Part shown: piece by piece, positions 37,817-52,198 of the stretch
Layout: the number at the start of each line of letters is the position of its first letter
Position numbering within the stretch: the first letter of the stretch is position 1
Source: Acestrorhynchus altus
Lineage: Eukaryota; Chordata; Actinopteri; Characiformes; Acestrorhynchidae
Direction: 5' to 3'
DNA: 64,000 nucleotides
NCBI GenBank assembly: GCA_034509495.1
Contig: CM067523.1
Location: 3,024,367-3,088,366 of the forward strand
Notes under the pieces: model-generated
Seen by the model: only the letters and a program-made list of their open reading frames with translations
Databases searched by the model: none
Told to the model about the DNA's origin: nothing
Translations under genes and position numbers: made by a program

Positions 37817-38510
37817 AGACAGAGATGCAGAATATAAGACTGCATCTGGAATCTGGAACATATTTATTTTATTGCATACAAGAACTTACATACGCTACAT
37901 GTCCAAATGTTTGTGGACACCCGTTCTGTAAGTTGCCGTTGTCAAAATGTCATGCAAATGCATGATTAGTCTCCTTTCATCCTGACCTTCAGTGGTCAAG
38001 AGCCCACAGGACCAACACAGAGCAGCTACTATGTGGGTGGTGGGTCATTCTCAGCACTGCAGTCACACTGACGTGGTGGTGGTGGTGTGTTTGTGTGTGT
38101 TGCGCTTGTATGAGTGGATCTGACACAGCAGTGTGGCTGGGATTTTTAACACCGGATCCACTGCCTGCTCTCCTACCGAGTGTCTCCACCTTGTAGATGT
38201 AAAATCAGAGACATCATCTGTTTCTGCACAGTTTGTGCTGCTCATCCTCTAGTCCTTCATCAGTGCTCACACGATGGATGTTTAAAAACTCCGGCAGGAC
38301 TGCTGTGTCTGATCCACTCTGAACCAGCACAACACACACTTACACACCACCACGTCAGTGTCACTGCAGTGCTGTGGGGTCCTGAGTGAAGGTCTGTAAT
38401 TATAGAACTACAAAGTGCTCCTCTATGGTAAAAGGAGCTGATAAGATGGACAGAGAGTGTAGAAACATGGTCAGAAGGTGATGGTATGATGAGTATTATA
38501 TAAAGCCCCT

Positions 38511-38556
<46 letters not shown>

Positions 38557-41500
38557 TGTGAGATGCAAAGCCAAAATCCCCTGACGATAAAACACCTGTG
38601 ATGATTTGCCTTGTTCTGTAAGACAGGGAGACGTCTCTTTTCTGTCTGAAGGCTGTTGCTGGGGTAGAACAAAGTGATGAAGTAGAAAGAAGTGTTCAGA
38701 CAGAAACGGAGGGCTGATCGGGCTCAGATTAGACAAAGTGGGGGAGAGAGAGTACAGCCAGAGAGATAGAGAATGATAGCAGCGTGTACAAACGGAAGGC
38801 GAGCGAGAGGGGACGAGAGAAAGAGGGAGAGGTACAATGGGTTTTTAATTGGCTGACTAATTGCCTGGCTCCATCTGAAAGGCTTCCTCTCAATAACGGA
38901 GGCAGGCTGAGTAATGAAAGAGAGATAAAGCAGACAGAACATGGAGTGGTCTGTATGACAGGACGGGGTCTGACCGCTCAGATGCCGTCTCATCTGCCCT
39001 GCTGCTGAAACCGGAGCTGGAACCAAAAGAAAGCCATGAAAAATAAGAGTCTGGCTCTTTAAGGAGTCACTCTTCAACAAGGTGTTGGAAGCTTTTTAAG
39101 CTTGTACAGAAATTACAGTCATTAAAGCTCCACTCTCCACACACACGCACGCACGCACACACACACACACTGACGTGGCCATGGGCTAATTTGTGGGCTT
39201 TTGAGTTCACCTTGTCAAGACCAAGAGCAGCAGGAAAATCCAGTCAAATCCCCCTCCACCAACCAACATCTCCAATGTTTAATCCTCCATGATGTTCGTT
39301 GACTGCAGACTTTATTCTCCTCCTTTCACCCTGATCTTCAATGCTCAGGACCCCACAGGACCACCACAGAGCAGGAGCACTGACATGGTGGTGTGTTGTG
39401 CTGGTACGAGTGGATCAGACACAGCAGGGCTGCTGGAGTTATTAAACACTGTGTCCACTGGCTGTCCACTCTATTAGACACTCCTACCTAGTTACTCCAG
39501 ACAGAAGCTCATCTGTTTCTGCACAGTTTGTGTTGGTCATCCTCAACCACCACTGAGAATGACCCACCAACCACATAATATCTGCACTGTGGTGGTCCTG
39601 TGGGGTCCTGACCGCTGAAGATCAGGGTAATTGTAGAACTCCAAAGTGCTCCTGTATGGTCAGAGGAGCTGATACAAGGGACAGATAATGTAGAAAAATG
39701 GAGGAAGACCAGATTCCAGAGGCTGAGTTGAGTGAATGATGGAATTGTATTCAAATGTGAATTCAGCAAACAATAAAAAGACACTGTAAATAAACAAGGC
39801 TGTATATAGATGTCCATGGTTGTGTCAAAGCACGGCAATGCCTAACTCCCCCTTTCAGTCACATTACTGTTCATTAGTTAAGACGGGGTGAGATAAGAAA
39901 AGACTGTACAGTGATGCCCAGGGTAGACATCTTAATGCCCCAAGGAGTGCTCAGTAATGCTTACCATCAATTACATCAGCCCTCACGTAATCTATCTATT
40001 TTTACAATGCACCATGTAATCAGTTTCCAACCCTTTACAGCCGAAACATAAAACAGTGGCGTTTAATCAACCGTTCTCTATTAATACCATTCTATATATT
40101 CATGCATGACCAGGAAGACATTAAAGGTGCTCTTATGAATGCACTTATAAACCATATATAAGTTACAATTATAGATGACCTTCATAGGAGGTGCTTTACA
40201 ATCGGCACTTTACACGATCACTCAGTCAACACACACCGGAATGACGCGGCAGTCAGCTGTGCACAGTGTACTCTCTACCAGAAGTGACCGTCCACCTGGA
40301 GGACTGCATCGAAAACACATACACATACATTCACTTGCATACACACTCATTCACACACCAGGGCAATTTGGAGTAGCCAGGTCTCCGGATCTCCATGTAT
40401 TTGCAACGTGGAACAAGGAAACTCCACCCAGATTGGGCCTTGAACCCAAGACCCCAGTGCTCGGAGGTGCATTTGCTTCAGTGTTTGGGATGCGATTGGG
40501 AGGGTTGGGATGAAAAATGACCAGATGTGGTTTTACAAACATCCCGTTATTTTGCAAGCCCCACGCACAAGGACACGTCACTCACGTCCTGCCAGATCAG
40601 GGAATCAAACGGGCCACCAGGCTGGTCCCCCGACCACCAGGCTATGGCTGCTCACGTTGCCAACCAAGTAGTCAGGTTTACTCAAGGAATCGTAAAACAT
40701 GAAAAGTCCCAATCCTCACGTAATTAGATAATCCAAGATCCAGAATATAACAGACCCCAGAACACACTCCCCCCTTTAAATCCATTTCCTTTCAAATTCG
40801 CTGACACACACACTGGATATTTCTACAAATGTCAGGGGAGGCCGGCCTAGACTGACCCCGCAGATCTGTCATATTCCCACAAATGCCACATGCCACGAAT
40901 AAAGACTGAAGGAGAGATGTGTCGTCCTGTTCATTGTGCCGCAGCGGGAAGGGCAAAGCAAAGGCATGATGGGAACTATTGATCTTCAGCACTAATGCTC
41001 ATACTAATTCACTTCAAAAACTTCAATTATTCAATACTTCAAATATTCAATACGCCAGAGTGGGGGGAAGCTCTGTTTGAAGGAAAATAATACATTAACT
41101 TAAGTTCTCTACTAACAGGTCCAAACGAAATAAAGAGGGATGATAGAGAGATGGATATGATTGAATGTAATAAGAAAAATATTAATATTAATAACAATAA
41201 AGGGATTCCTTTATATAGACTCGGATAAAGACCAAAGCAGGACGTAATGTCGCTGTTCTAAGGAAACAAGGTATGTCAAAACAGGAAACTTTGTACGAGA
41301 AGGAAAATCAAATCAAATGATTTGTATAATGCTTTTTACAACTGATGTCAAAAATGCAGCTTTATGGACATCAAACAGACGATGATCAACACAACAGTGA
41401 CAGTGGAAAGGAAAACTCACTCTATCCTGGAGGAAGAAACCTTGGAACTGGGCTGCTCATGCATTATTGATGAGGGGACACTGGACCACCCCGTCTGCTG

Positions 41501-44500
41501 CGATGCTCAGGCGTACTGCACTAATGAGATAGTTTGATGGACATAACAGTAACAGAAGAAGAGGATTAGGGTCCATGTCAATTTCTACACAGCTGGTCGT
41601 GGCAGGTGGGCAACTAGTCCAAGTTTAGGCGGAAGGTGGACAGTCAGTGTGAAGGGGTGGCAGGGGAGCCCAAGGTCCGTCTCAGATAGCAAAAACTGGG
41701 ATCTTGAGGCTTGGTTCACATAGCAACCCATCTTCCCAAGAGGTGATGAGCTGCTCTCGAGTATCAACAACACCGTATTCGTCTAAAGGGGATGTTTAAT
41801 TTACCACTTTTATTAGTGGTAAATATAAAGGGTGGGAAGGTAGTCCTGGAAAGTTCTCACTCATGCACTTTCCAGGTACAAGACTGTGAAAGACAAGCTG
41901 AGAGAAAGATAACTGTAGAAGAGAAGTTGAGGTAACAAGGTAGAACTTCCAACTGGCATTTTTCAGCCGGATAATGCTCCCCCCATAAAAGGTTTCCCAG
42001 GAATGTCTCCTCCAGACTGCAATACTTCCTTGTCCTGCCCACTCACCAGATTTACCACCAATAGGAAATTAACGGGACCAGCTGGTACTCCAACCTGAGT
42101 GTGCAGGATCCACAGGTCCAGGATTATGCCATAGGGTTGCATCAGGAAGGGCATCTGGCGTAAAACATGTGCCAAAACTATAATGCGGATCATAACCATG
42201 ATGATCTGCTGTGGCAACCCCTAAAGGGAGCAGCCGAAAGAAGAAGAAGAAGTAAACATGTACGAGTATATAGACGCCATGTTCTTCAAAATAAAGGTTT
42301 GAGTGATGCCATAGGAACAAATGCTTGATCTCTGCTTCAAACCGGGTTTGTGGAACCAAACTAGTCTCTTCTATGGCAGCACCTCAATTTTGAAGGAACT
42401 GGTGCTTTGACTGGTATCGTTGATCACTGAACATCATCCTTAATGTTCATAGTTGACATACTCTTTGACATTAGATTTGTACTGACACAGAACAAACGAC
42501 ATTCCCCCGGGAATCAGACATTTCTGCAGGTTTGCTTCTCTTTTCCTCTTACTTCTGTACTGCCTAACCTTTTACCTCACAGCAAACATCTTCCCAGCCT
42601 CTGTCGTCTCCTCTCCAGACAGGCATATCTATTTTTTTTTGGAAGCAAACTTTCCACCGCAGTTCATTAGCGCATGACCTTGCCCGGCAACAGTGGATAT
42701 TCCAGACAAGAACATTCCGGCTGTCAAGCGGGCCATCTCCTTTCGGTGTAAGGGCCGAGCCATTAGCTTAGAGGATGCATGACTATGCCTACTTTTTGGC
42801 ATCAAACTAACAAGCTCAGATAGAGAAGCGTAACAAACCATTAAATGGTTCAGAGAAAGAGAGTTCTTGTCTCCTGCTGTTCTTTACCTAAGGAGCTTAT
42901 TCTACTACAGATTCATCTCGAGGACTGTCAGCATTTAGCTGGACTACAAACCCCCCTGACCATTAGCACAACTGGTGGAATAAAAGAGCAATTGCCATGA
43001 AGTTCTGCTTCAAATGTCGATTTGTTTCTTATGTTCTTTCATTTTCTATCAAAATCTATTATGTTGCATTGTTTGGTCAACTACGCGACCTGGGCTGGAG
43101 ATGGTAGAAAGGTTAAGGAAGTGAGCTTGGGGCGCAGAAGGCCCATCAATGGTCATCGTTCAGGATTGAAGTTAGAACTGTTTCTTAAAGTGAGGTGAGC
43201 TTGGGCCCAGAAGGTTGCTGGTCCAATCCCTCAGGCCGGTAATGGTCAGTATTCTTTCAGGATGTCCTCATATTTTGCAGATGACATTTTCCACATCATA
43301 TATCGTATCATATATCATATATCACCTAAAATAGATCACGATATGACTTTTTGTCCATATCGCCCAGCCCTGGATGAATCAAGTTTTAAATATGAACCCT
43401 AGTTCGTATCAATATGTTATTGATTATCATCGACGCTCCTCAATATATTCAAGAAGAGGAACTAAAACGAATTCATACAGTCTGAAAGGGTTTGATGTGC
43501 TTCAGCTTGCATGGAATTAAGAGCAGCAGCCAGAATATGCCGCTCTTCATGCTTTATGGTCCATCAATAAAAGACGTGAAGTGAAGTTAATGTCCAGTGA
43601 GTAATTATCCACCAGTGTGTCCAGCAGATATGGCTGTATAGTATTAAAAGCTGGTATAAAATCTAAAGTAAAGTTCCGGGGGTCTCTTCCACCCCCTCCT
43701 TTTGCAATCTGATTTTTGCTGAATAGCGATAGAACATCACTGCTATAATGTACTCTGTGCTTCAGTATCATCTCACAAAATGACTGTTACAGTAAAAGGT
43801 GGCAAAGATCGAGCTGGAGTGCCAATCGCTTTGACTGCCATTTGAACCAGTGCCAGGGGATTGTCGCAGCTCTGTCAGAGTAAACGAAGGCACCATTGTG
43901 CGTCTGTCCCAGAGGAGTGGCAATAACAGTATTCACTGTTTAACGGCACTCAGACATTCAGGGGGTGCGTGTGCGCTCGCTTTAAGGCTGACTCTGCTGA
44001 TGAATAATTCAGTGGCTCACGCTACTCACACCAAAGCTCCAACTTCCACGGCAATCAACGTCGCCTCCAGAAGGCCGACAAGAGCAATTAAAATGTACGC
44101 TGTGACACCCGACTCTGACGAATGACATTTTAATACGTCTCCTGTGATTTGTTTCACAGAGTAATGGCAGAAAACTGCCTCGGCTGCTGCGTTTTTTTGA
44201 AAGCGCAACTGAGGATAGTTTTCATCGGGTGGTGAGGCGGTGAGGCGGTGAGGCGGCGAGGCGGTGAGGTGGCGAGGCGGCGAGGCGGATTTGTGTTAAT
44301 AACAATGATAAATAAAAGTTCAATGTTAATCAAACAAGCACAACTAATGCTGACCTGAAATGAGCTGATCAAGAAAAATGGCAGTATTTGCATGATTAAC
44401 ATCTTAAATCGAATGACCATACACCACATGTCCAAATGTTTGTGGACACCTCTTCAAATACATGGGTTGCACCCATTGTTGGCACACTCATTACTTGTCT

Positions 44501-47500
44501 AGTCCCTGTACAGAAGTATCGCCATTAGAATTGGACACACATACACATACAGTAGGGGGCAGTGAGCAGACGGAGCAGGAGGCAGCCCTTTCCATGGCAT
44601 CTGGAAAGTGTCTTGCTCAGTTCAGTTGTTTCCTGCCAATCCAGGGAATCAAACAAGCAACCTTCCAGCCGCCCCCAAACACTATTGGCACCATACCTAA
44701 TTCCAGGTTTGAGCTGAAGGGGCTGTTGAGCAGTGAAACTATGTTCTCTGAAATGATGATGTCCCGATATCATGACAAGGCCTTACTAATGATTTTGTGG
44801 CTGAATGCAATCAAATCTTCACAGCAATGCTCCAAAATGCAGAAGAAAGCCCTTTCTGGACAGTAGAGACAGTTACTCCAACAAAAGCAGAATAAACCCT
44901 TTTTAATACCTTTGATTTCAGAAGAAATGATGGCTGTGGCTGAAATGGATCCCTGTTCCCTCATTAGTATTGCACTATATAGGGACAGATTACTTTCTAC
45001 ACTACATACTAAATGGTGTAGAAACACAGGTCAATTCAGACATGTCCTCATCAACAACGTGTGATTAGGGATTAATTTTGGTCACAGACAACGGTGGACA
45101 GGAAGACCAGCACAAGGCAGGAAAACCCCCTGGACAGTGTGTCAGTCCATCATAGGGTTTCACATGCTACCGTTCAGTTGTTGAGAGGCAGAGGAAACCA
45201 GAGTCATCGGAGGAGACAGCAAACTCCTCACAGACAGTGACCAGAGCAGAGATTGAACCCTCTGGCCTCTGGACCTGTGTGTCACATGCCCTGCATACAG
45301 CACCTCCATGCCACCCCCAATTTGCTCCTAGAAGTAGAAATGACTTGACTTGAAATGAATGAAGGGGGACAAGAATAGGAAATTGCCTTTCCCCCTTAGT
45401 TTGAGGCTGAATGCAATGGCTATATTGGGAGAACATGGAAATGAGGCTGTCCAACATTGTGGGGAAATTATACAGTCATGTGAAAAAGTAAGGACACCCC
45501 ATGATCACCTTAAACATATGGACATTTGATGTTTATATTAATGATGAGATGGAGGTGACAAAATTAAAAACATGAAACTGAATAAAATGTCATTTTGAAA
45601 ATGACAGTCTACCAGTTTCAGACGTGGAAGAAAGACGTCCCCACTCCTCCAGGCGGAATTCTTTCATCTGTGATGTTTCAGCGTCAGTCTTTGTACAGAC
45701 GCTCTTACGTTCTCCTCAAGCCCCCTCTGATACAATGAAGATCTCAGTGGTTTCTATGATGGAGAGATCTCCAGACCCTGCTGCAGCAAAGCAGCACTTC
45801 CACCACCATGCTTCACAGCTGGCAGGAGCTTCTTGTGCTCCATGTGTTTGGTTTTCTCCATACATGTCTTCTGTTACTGTCTCCAAATAATTCAACTTCA
45901 GATTCATCAGTCCAAAGCACATTGTTCCAGAAGTCCTTCTCTTTGTCTAGATGTTCTCTGGAAAACTTTAGTCTTGCCCTGATGTTTTTGATATCAGGGG
46001 TTTCCTCCTTGCTCACCTCCCGTGAAAATCTTTAGTCTCTTATTGGCAGAAGCTGCACTTTGACATCAAATATGGCGAGAACTACCTGTAGGTCACATAA
46101 TTGACCTGACCTGGCCATGTTGGCAGTTGTAATAAACGACTGATTTCTAATTGATTTTAGATCTTCTGAAATCCCTTCCCAGACTCATCTACATCTACAA
46201 CCTTCTTTCTGAAGGCCTCAGAGAGCTCTTTGGATCTCACCACGGTGATCCCACTCACTGCAATAACCAAGAGCAAACCAAACTAATGTCTGAGGTTTAA
46301 ATAAGACAGACTGCTTCAAAGTCTTTTCTAATGATCATCTTATCAACCTTGTCCACCTCAGATCCCATATTTTTATAACTAGAAATTATTCTGGGACAGA
46401 ATAATTCAACATAACTCAACATTTTATGTGACATATTTCTTTCCTCATTACATCATATCTTGTGTACTGGCGGATGCATCCTGGACTACTGCCTCGCCCT
46501 GAAGATGGGCCTGTGGACCACTCAATAGAGCTTCATGACCCGTTGGTGGTTGAGAAGCCCTGAAATTGGTTATGCTCCTTTTCATGAGTCCTCCATACAA
46601 GGTAAAATAACAGGGTGGTAAATAGGCTTTTAGGTATTTTTCATCCCAACCAAAGTCACTTAGTATTTACATACTGAACGTAAAAGTCTCAGTTGGACCC
46701 TTTGGCACCTTTGAGAGAACGATGAGACAGAAAACCGCAATCACTTTAAAGATCCACAAGAATTTTTCATGCTATTCTGTTCCAGGTATTCTTTGTGTGA
46801 GTGTGTGTGTGTGTGTGTGTGTCTTGGTGGATTTTGCAGCTTTGAGGTCTCCATCTGGGAATAAGAAATTAAAAATTAATGACGGTGAGTGAAGGATCTG
46901 CATCATCTGATCTCCCGCTAAATTGAAAGCAGTGAAGAAAGACAAAATTAGAGGCGCGCACGAGTGCCGTGAGGGAAGAGTTCATGTAGAGGAGCAGGCA
47001 CAACTAAAACAGTCCCAAAATTCCCCCAAAGTAATCTGCTCCACCGCCTCTCCTTTCATTAATGTACACTCACACCGAACGAGCCAACTCCCTGTAGATG
47101 CCAACATTTATGACTGTAGTTTCAAAGCAGCCTAATCAAAGGCGTTCTTCCAGCAGAGAAGAGTGTTTCTGCGAACACATGAAGAGAATACGAACACAGT
47201 GCTGGTTAAAGGAACCATTCAGTCAATCACGTTAATGTTGCTCATAATGGATGAAAGAGAATAGACTCCAATTAGTATTATGGAAATGACATCATCTAAC
47301 AATGGCATCTGTCAAGGGTTGGAATCTACATATTAAGCAGGAAGTAGACTGTCAATCCTTCAATGCCGAGAGAAGATCCAATCTCTGACGGCTGGATGAC
47401 TGGGTCAGAACATCTCCAAAACATTAGTTATGTGAGGTGTTCCTGCTTCGCAGTGGTCAGTAGCTACCAAAAGTACACCAAGGAAGGACAACAGTTTGAC

Positions 47501-50500
47501 CGACAACAGGGTCATTGAGGTGATCCATGGTGACCCCACCTCACAAAGGCATCTACTGTGATCCTTCTTACATCTTCTTATACATCTACAAACCCTTTTT
47601 AGTAACAGTAGTAATTATACATTTAACCAATCCTCACACAGTGATACACACTAGTGACTTCACACACCAGGGGGCAGTGAGCACACGTGGCCGGAGTGGT
47701 GGGCAGCCCGATGCTCAGCACCCAGGGAACATCTGGAGAGTTCAGTCTTGCTCAAGGGCACTCATGCCCTGCCAGTTCAGGGATTCAAACTGGTGACCTA
47801 CCAGTCACACCCACCTTTTCCCACCCACAGTCACAGACACTTTTTCTGAAGGCCTCAGACAGCGTTATGGATCTCACCATGATGATCCTTCAACTCAAAG
47901 ATCAACGTTTTCCAGTAAAACCAGTGCATAACTCCTGCATGCCTGAGTTAGTTTGAGAGTGTGCTGGCGTCTGACTCAGTGGAGAAATAGGTTTCTAAAA
48001 GTGATAACTGCTGATGACCTGCTTGGATTGGCAGTTGTTTTAAATGTTCTCCACAGGTCAGCCTAAAGCACTGTTAATGGCCTCATTCTGGACCAAAACT
48101 ACAGCAGTTCAGCTGACCGCCTTTTGCCAAAATGCAGTAACCATCAAACCACGTTTTAACAATGTTTTCTAATTTCAGTCTCAGCTGTGGTCAGATCAGG
48201 GAAGCTTTTAGCAGCAGAATGTAACCTTCCCAACACTCTGTAGATATGAATTATGAAGTGACTCTACTGCACAGATGTGTAAATGTCATCCAGAATCCCC
48301 ATAACTGTCACTGGTGTTTGTGTTTGGTCGTGGTCTCTGGCCTTTAGGTTTGATGGTTTGTTTACCAAAGTGACATATTTGATTTCTGCTGTGATTTTAA
48401 GCTCATTTCTATGTGAAAGAAAAGCCAATAATACAATAATTCAGGCTTTAATAGCTGAGATCTGCATAGTTTTGAATAGAAATGAGAATTTCTGAGTTTT
48501 AAACTTAAATGTTTACACGTCAGTATGTAAACCTGTGATGAGACATGTTTGTTGTTGACAAAATGAAGTAAATTTAAAAGGTCGGTGTGATTTTTTGGGA
48601 GTAAATTAATCGTCTAGATTAGTCGACTAATCGCTGAACAGGTGAAAGATTAATCGATAGAAAAAGAGTGACTGTTAGAATCATTTTAAACAGGGAGGAG
48701 ACACTGACCTGGACCCATCTTACCACAATATCTAGAACATGTCAAACTGTGCACATAGAATACAACGTGGGACATTTCGTTCAGAAAAACAAGCTCATCA
48801 AGCTCGTTAAGCTAGACAAACAGCTTAGTTTGTGACATTTTTTTTCATTTGAGACTGATGGTTTAGCTTCTCAACCACCATGATCAACATGTCCAAGCTA
48901 GACAACCAGCACGAGCAAGGTGGTAGACCAACAAGACCAGCATGACCCACAAGACCAACTTGGTTGACTAGTATAACCAGCATGGCCAAGATATCTGTCC
49001 AGCATGATCAGAAAGACCAAGCAGGTTGACCAACATGACCAGCTTCACCATGATGGTATCAGAAATCTGGTCAATTCTCAATTACGTAATATAACCAGTA
49101 TGACCAGAACCAAATGCAACATACACTACGCTGGTCAGGAGCTGATTGATCGGCTAGTTTATCAGCACAGGGTAGATTTTTATCTGCATGACCAGCCTTT
49201 CAACATCCTTGACCATCCAAGTCCAGCTTAGAACATCTTGGACCATCTAACAGCTTAGACCAGCAGATTAATGATGATACTTACTGTACAGATCTGGAGG
49301 TCTGGGATCTGAACTTGGTGAATTCACCCGGAGCTGTCCATTCAGAGCCGTGCTGTAAAGAGAGATCACACTCTGTCACTGAACTGCTTTCTGATGCACC
49401 TCACACTACTTACACTCTTCACTCTTCACTCCCTGAAACAGCTCTGTTATGAGCACCACAGAGGCGTACAGAACCAGGGCACGGTTTCATAGCTATTAGA
49501 AAAGATCTTCCCATTGCCTCTGCCTCGTCCTTGCTGCGGTCTGCGCAGAGATTGGTTTGATTGCAGCTTTTGGCAGAGCAGGGAGAATGAAAGGTAGAGG
49601 TCGTTTCCAGCTGGAGGCTGAACTGATGGAGAAGGGCTGGAGTGATGGCGTTGCAGGTTTCTGATGAACTCTTCCAAACCGAGATCCACACTTTGCATGC
49701 AGGTACATCTAGGCTTCATAACTCAGGAACAGAGTAACCTACAGACATGATACTCGTATCATAACAAACTTCCAGAGTGGCGGTGATCCCACCAGTGTGT
49801 GACGAATTATCAGCGAGAAATTCCGCTAAAATTCACTAATTTCCAACTGAATTTAATCCCAGTTTAAAACCCAAAGAAGCGTTCAGTGCATGTTTACTGC
49901 TCTGTCCACGTGTACATGCTCAACCTGCATACAGACTCTGACTGATCAGCGAGTGGGGGTGGGGCTAATGACATCACTGAACCAATATTGGGTTTGCCCT
50001 CTTTTGCTCACACAGTGTTCAAATTTCAGAATAAAAGCCCCGAGAAGGGATAAAACTGATACATACATAAGTAACAACCAAGGACATTCAGGTTGTTCTT
50101 TTACTGTATTTGGACCACTTTCAAGCATTTTGAAGAACTAATTATTTTAAATATCCTTGTCAAGCTATTCATTACAAATAACTCCTTCGAATGATTGCAT
50201 ATTTAGCTCAAAAACACTCCAGACGATCAATCTCCAACAGGATTTCTGAGATGTGTGAGATTTCTGAAAGTGTTTTTGACCCGTATATGCAAAACGAAAA
50301 CCCACAGAGTAAACATCTGATCAAATTCACAGTCAAAATCTTTGTACCACTAATTTAAATGATTTGATTTGGTAGTGGAGTTCCTCCAGCCTCCTGCGGA
50401 GTTTGAACCCAACCCTAATCGACCCCATCTGATCCATCTAATTACTACCTTCAGAAACCGTGATTAGCTGAATGAAGTGAGGTAGATGTGGGTCTGAGGT

Positions 50501-52021
50501 GAAACCTGCAGTACAGGGTTGTTTTATAGCTGGATCTGCAGAGGAATAGTTGTTTGTGCTCTTTTCGTTTTGGTTAGGGTGGATAACAGCTGTACTATAT
50601 TATCTCAATGTCCCCAAGTTGTGATAAAAGACACTTTGACACAGCATTTTAGAGACCCTCCTCTGTGCAAGGAATCTATTCAGCATTAAATTGAGCTTGA
50701 ATCCAGAAAGACAAGAAAGTGTCCTCAAAATGTTACTGCAGCAGTGATGGGGAGAGTGATAACAGGGTTGAGGAATCGGCACTTCCAAATTCAGGGAGCA
50801 CATCAGGGGTAAAAATAAAAAACCCAAAACCAGTCATACTAATTAAACTTAAGGACATCAGTACTATTGCCTACTGCAATCACATTGATTACAACTAGTG
50901 TAAAATAGCTGTATGAAATAAATAACTGTATTTATTTTTTGTCCAAGTTACAAAGGACTCTATTAATCATTCATTAAATGTACTGTGACAGTATTTAAAG
51001 ATGTCCCCCAGTGTTGGGACCAGGGTTAGGGATGGTCTATAATGGCATACAACACTGGGAGTGTACTTGCAAAAGAGCTATTTTAAGTGTTATTAAAACT
51101 TAAAACGTAAAATGTCCAAAACCCACCCGTCCCACGTATACTAAAAGCCTGGCGTTGAGGGGGTTCTCATCAGAGCTCAGCCACAGCTCGGAGTTATCGT
51201 CAGACGCTACAGCAAACTGGAAATCACCTGAAAGGAAGATTAGATATGAAAAATAACATAGTTACAATTTTCTTTATACAACGTCAGGACCTGAGATCAC
51301 ACATATGTCCAGATATGTCCACAGTGTCACATGTGTACTGAGGAAAGGTCATAGACTGCATTACCACCCACAGTGGACAGCACAGTGGGTGGCAATGATT
51401 GTGATCAGCAGGGTCTGATTAGAATTGCTTCCATGGTACATGGACACAATGATTCATTGGGGCTGAGTGGCTCAGCGGTCCAATGCACTATGATCAGAGG
51501 ATCGCAGGTTCGGACCCTTGGTCATCTCGGGTCATGCTGCTTGCCATCGGCAGTCGGAGTCCAAGACTGCAGGTGGCCGTGCTCTCTCTGGGTGAGTAGA
51601 TGGCGGTCACTCTCCACATCACACCCAGTGCAGCACACCTGGCTCAGGCATCTGTTAGATGTTGTATAAGAGCTGAGGACCTGGCACTTTCGTCCAGACA
51701 CGTTGGCTGCCTAGCAATGATGCAATGGCGGCAGTTCAGAAAGAGGCCGTGGCTGACGACGTGTGTCGGAAGTATCGTATGTGATAGGGAGACAGTCCTA
51801 ACGGAATGGCACTTTTGAATTGCAGGGGACAAAATTGGGATAAAAAATGAAGAAGCAGCCGACAAATTCAAGACCACTTTATCGCTTCTGTACATTAGGC
51901 TGGTTTCCTCTCTGCTTTTCTACAAGGTCGGGTCATTTTCTATTGAAAAGAAAACATGATTCTGAAATAACCACTTCTATCCAAACGTGCTTTTAGACAC
52001 AGTCTCACACACACAAACACA

Positions 52022-52074
<53 letters not shown>

Positions 52075-52143
52075 TATGTCTGATATAGAAACTGCTGATG
52101 TAAGGAGAACAACCAATAAGCTATTATGGCTCTGTATGTCTGT

Positions 52144-52198
<55 letters not shown>

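Larger units (their letters stand above)
33751..49284 (-). other. b4galnt4 intron, 15.5 kb
   Basis: It is the most transposon-rich part of the window. It contains SINE copies at 34.2, 36.2, 40.3, 44.5 and 47.6 kb, a Tc1 deletion derivative at 36.5-37.0 kb, other Tc1-type fragments at 42.0, 45.5-46.4 and 47.35 kb, a LINE tail at 42.1-42.25 kb, two CAGCAGTGCTGCTGGAG copies and (CA)n tracts at 37750-37812 and 38517-38553. Stretches 34860-36170, 37000-37740, 40750-41950, 42260-44210 and 48000-48880 show no feature I can name. Confidence 0.75.

Noticed and set aside
51459..51560. Possible tRNA gene (A- and B-box-like sequences)
   Set aside because: The head does not fold into a full cloverleaf by eye, and the same body follows at four other places, so it is a SINE.
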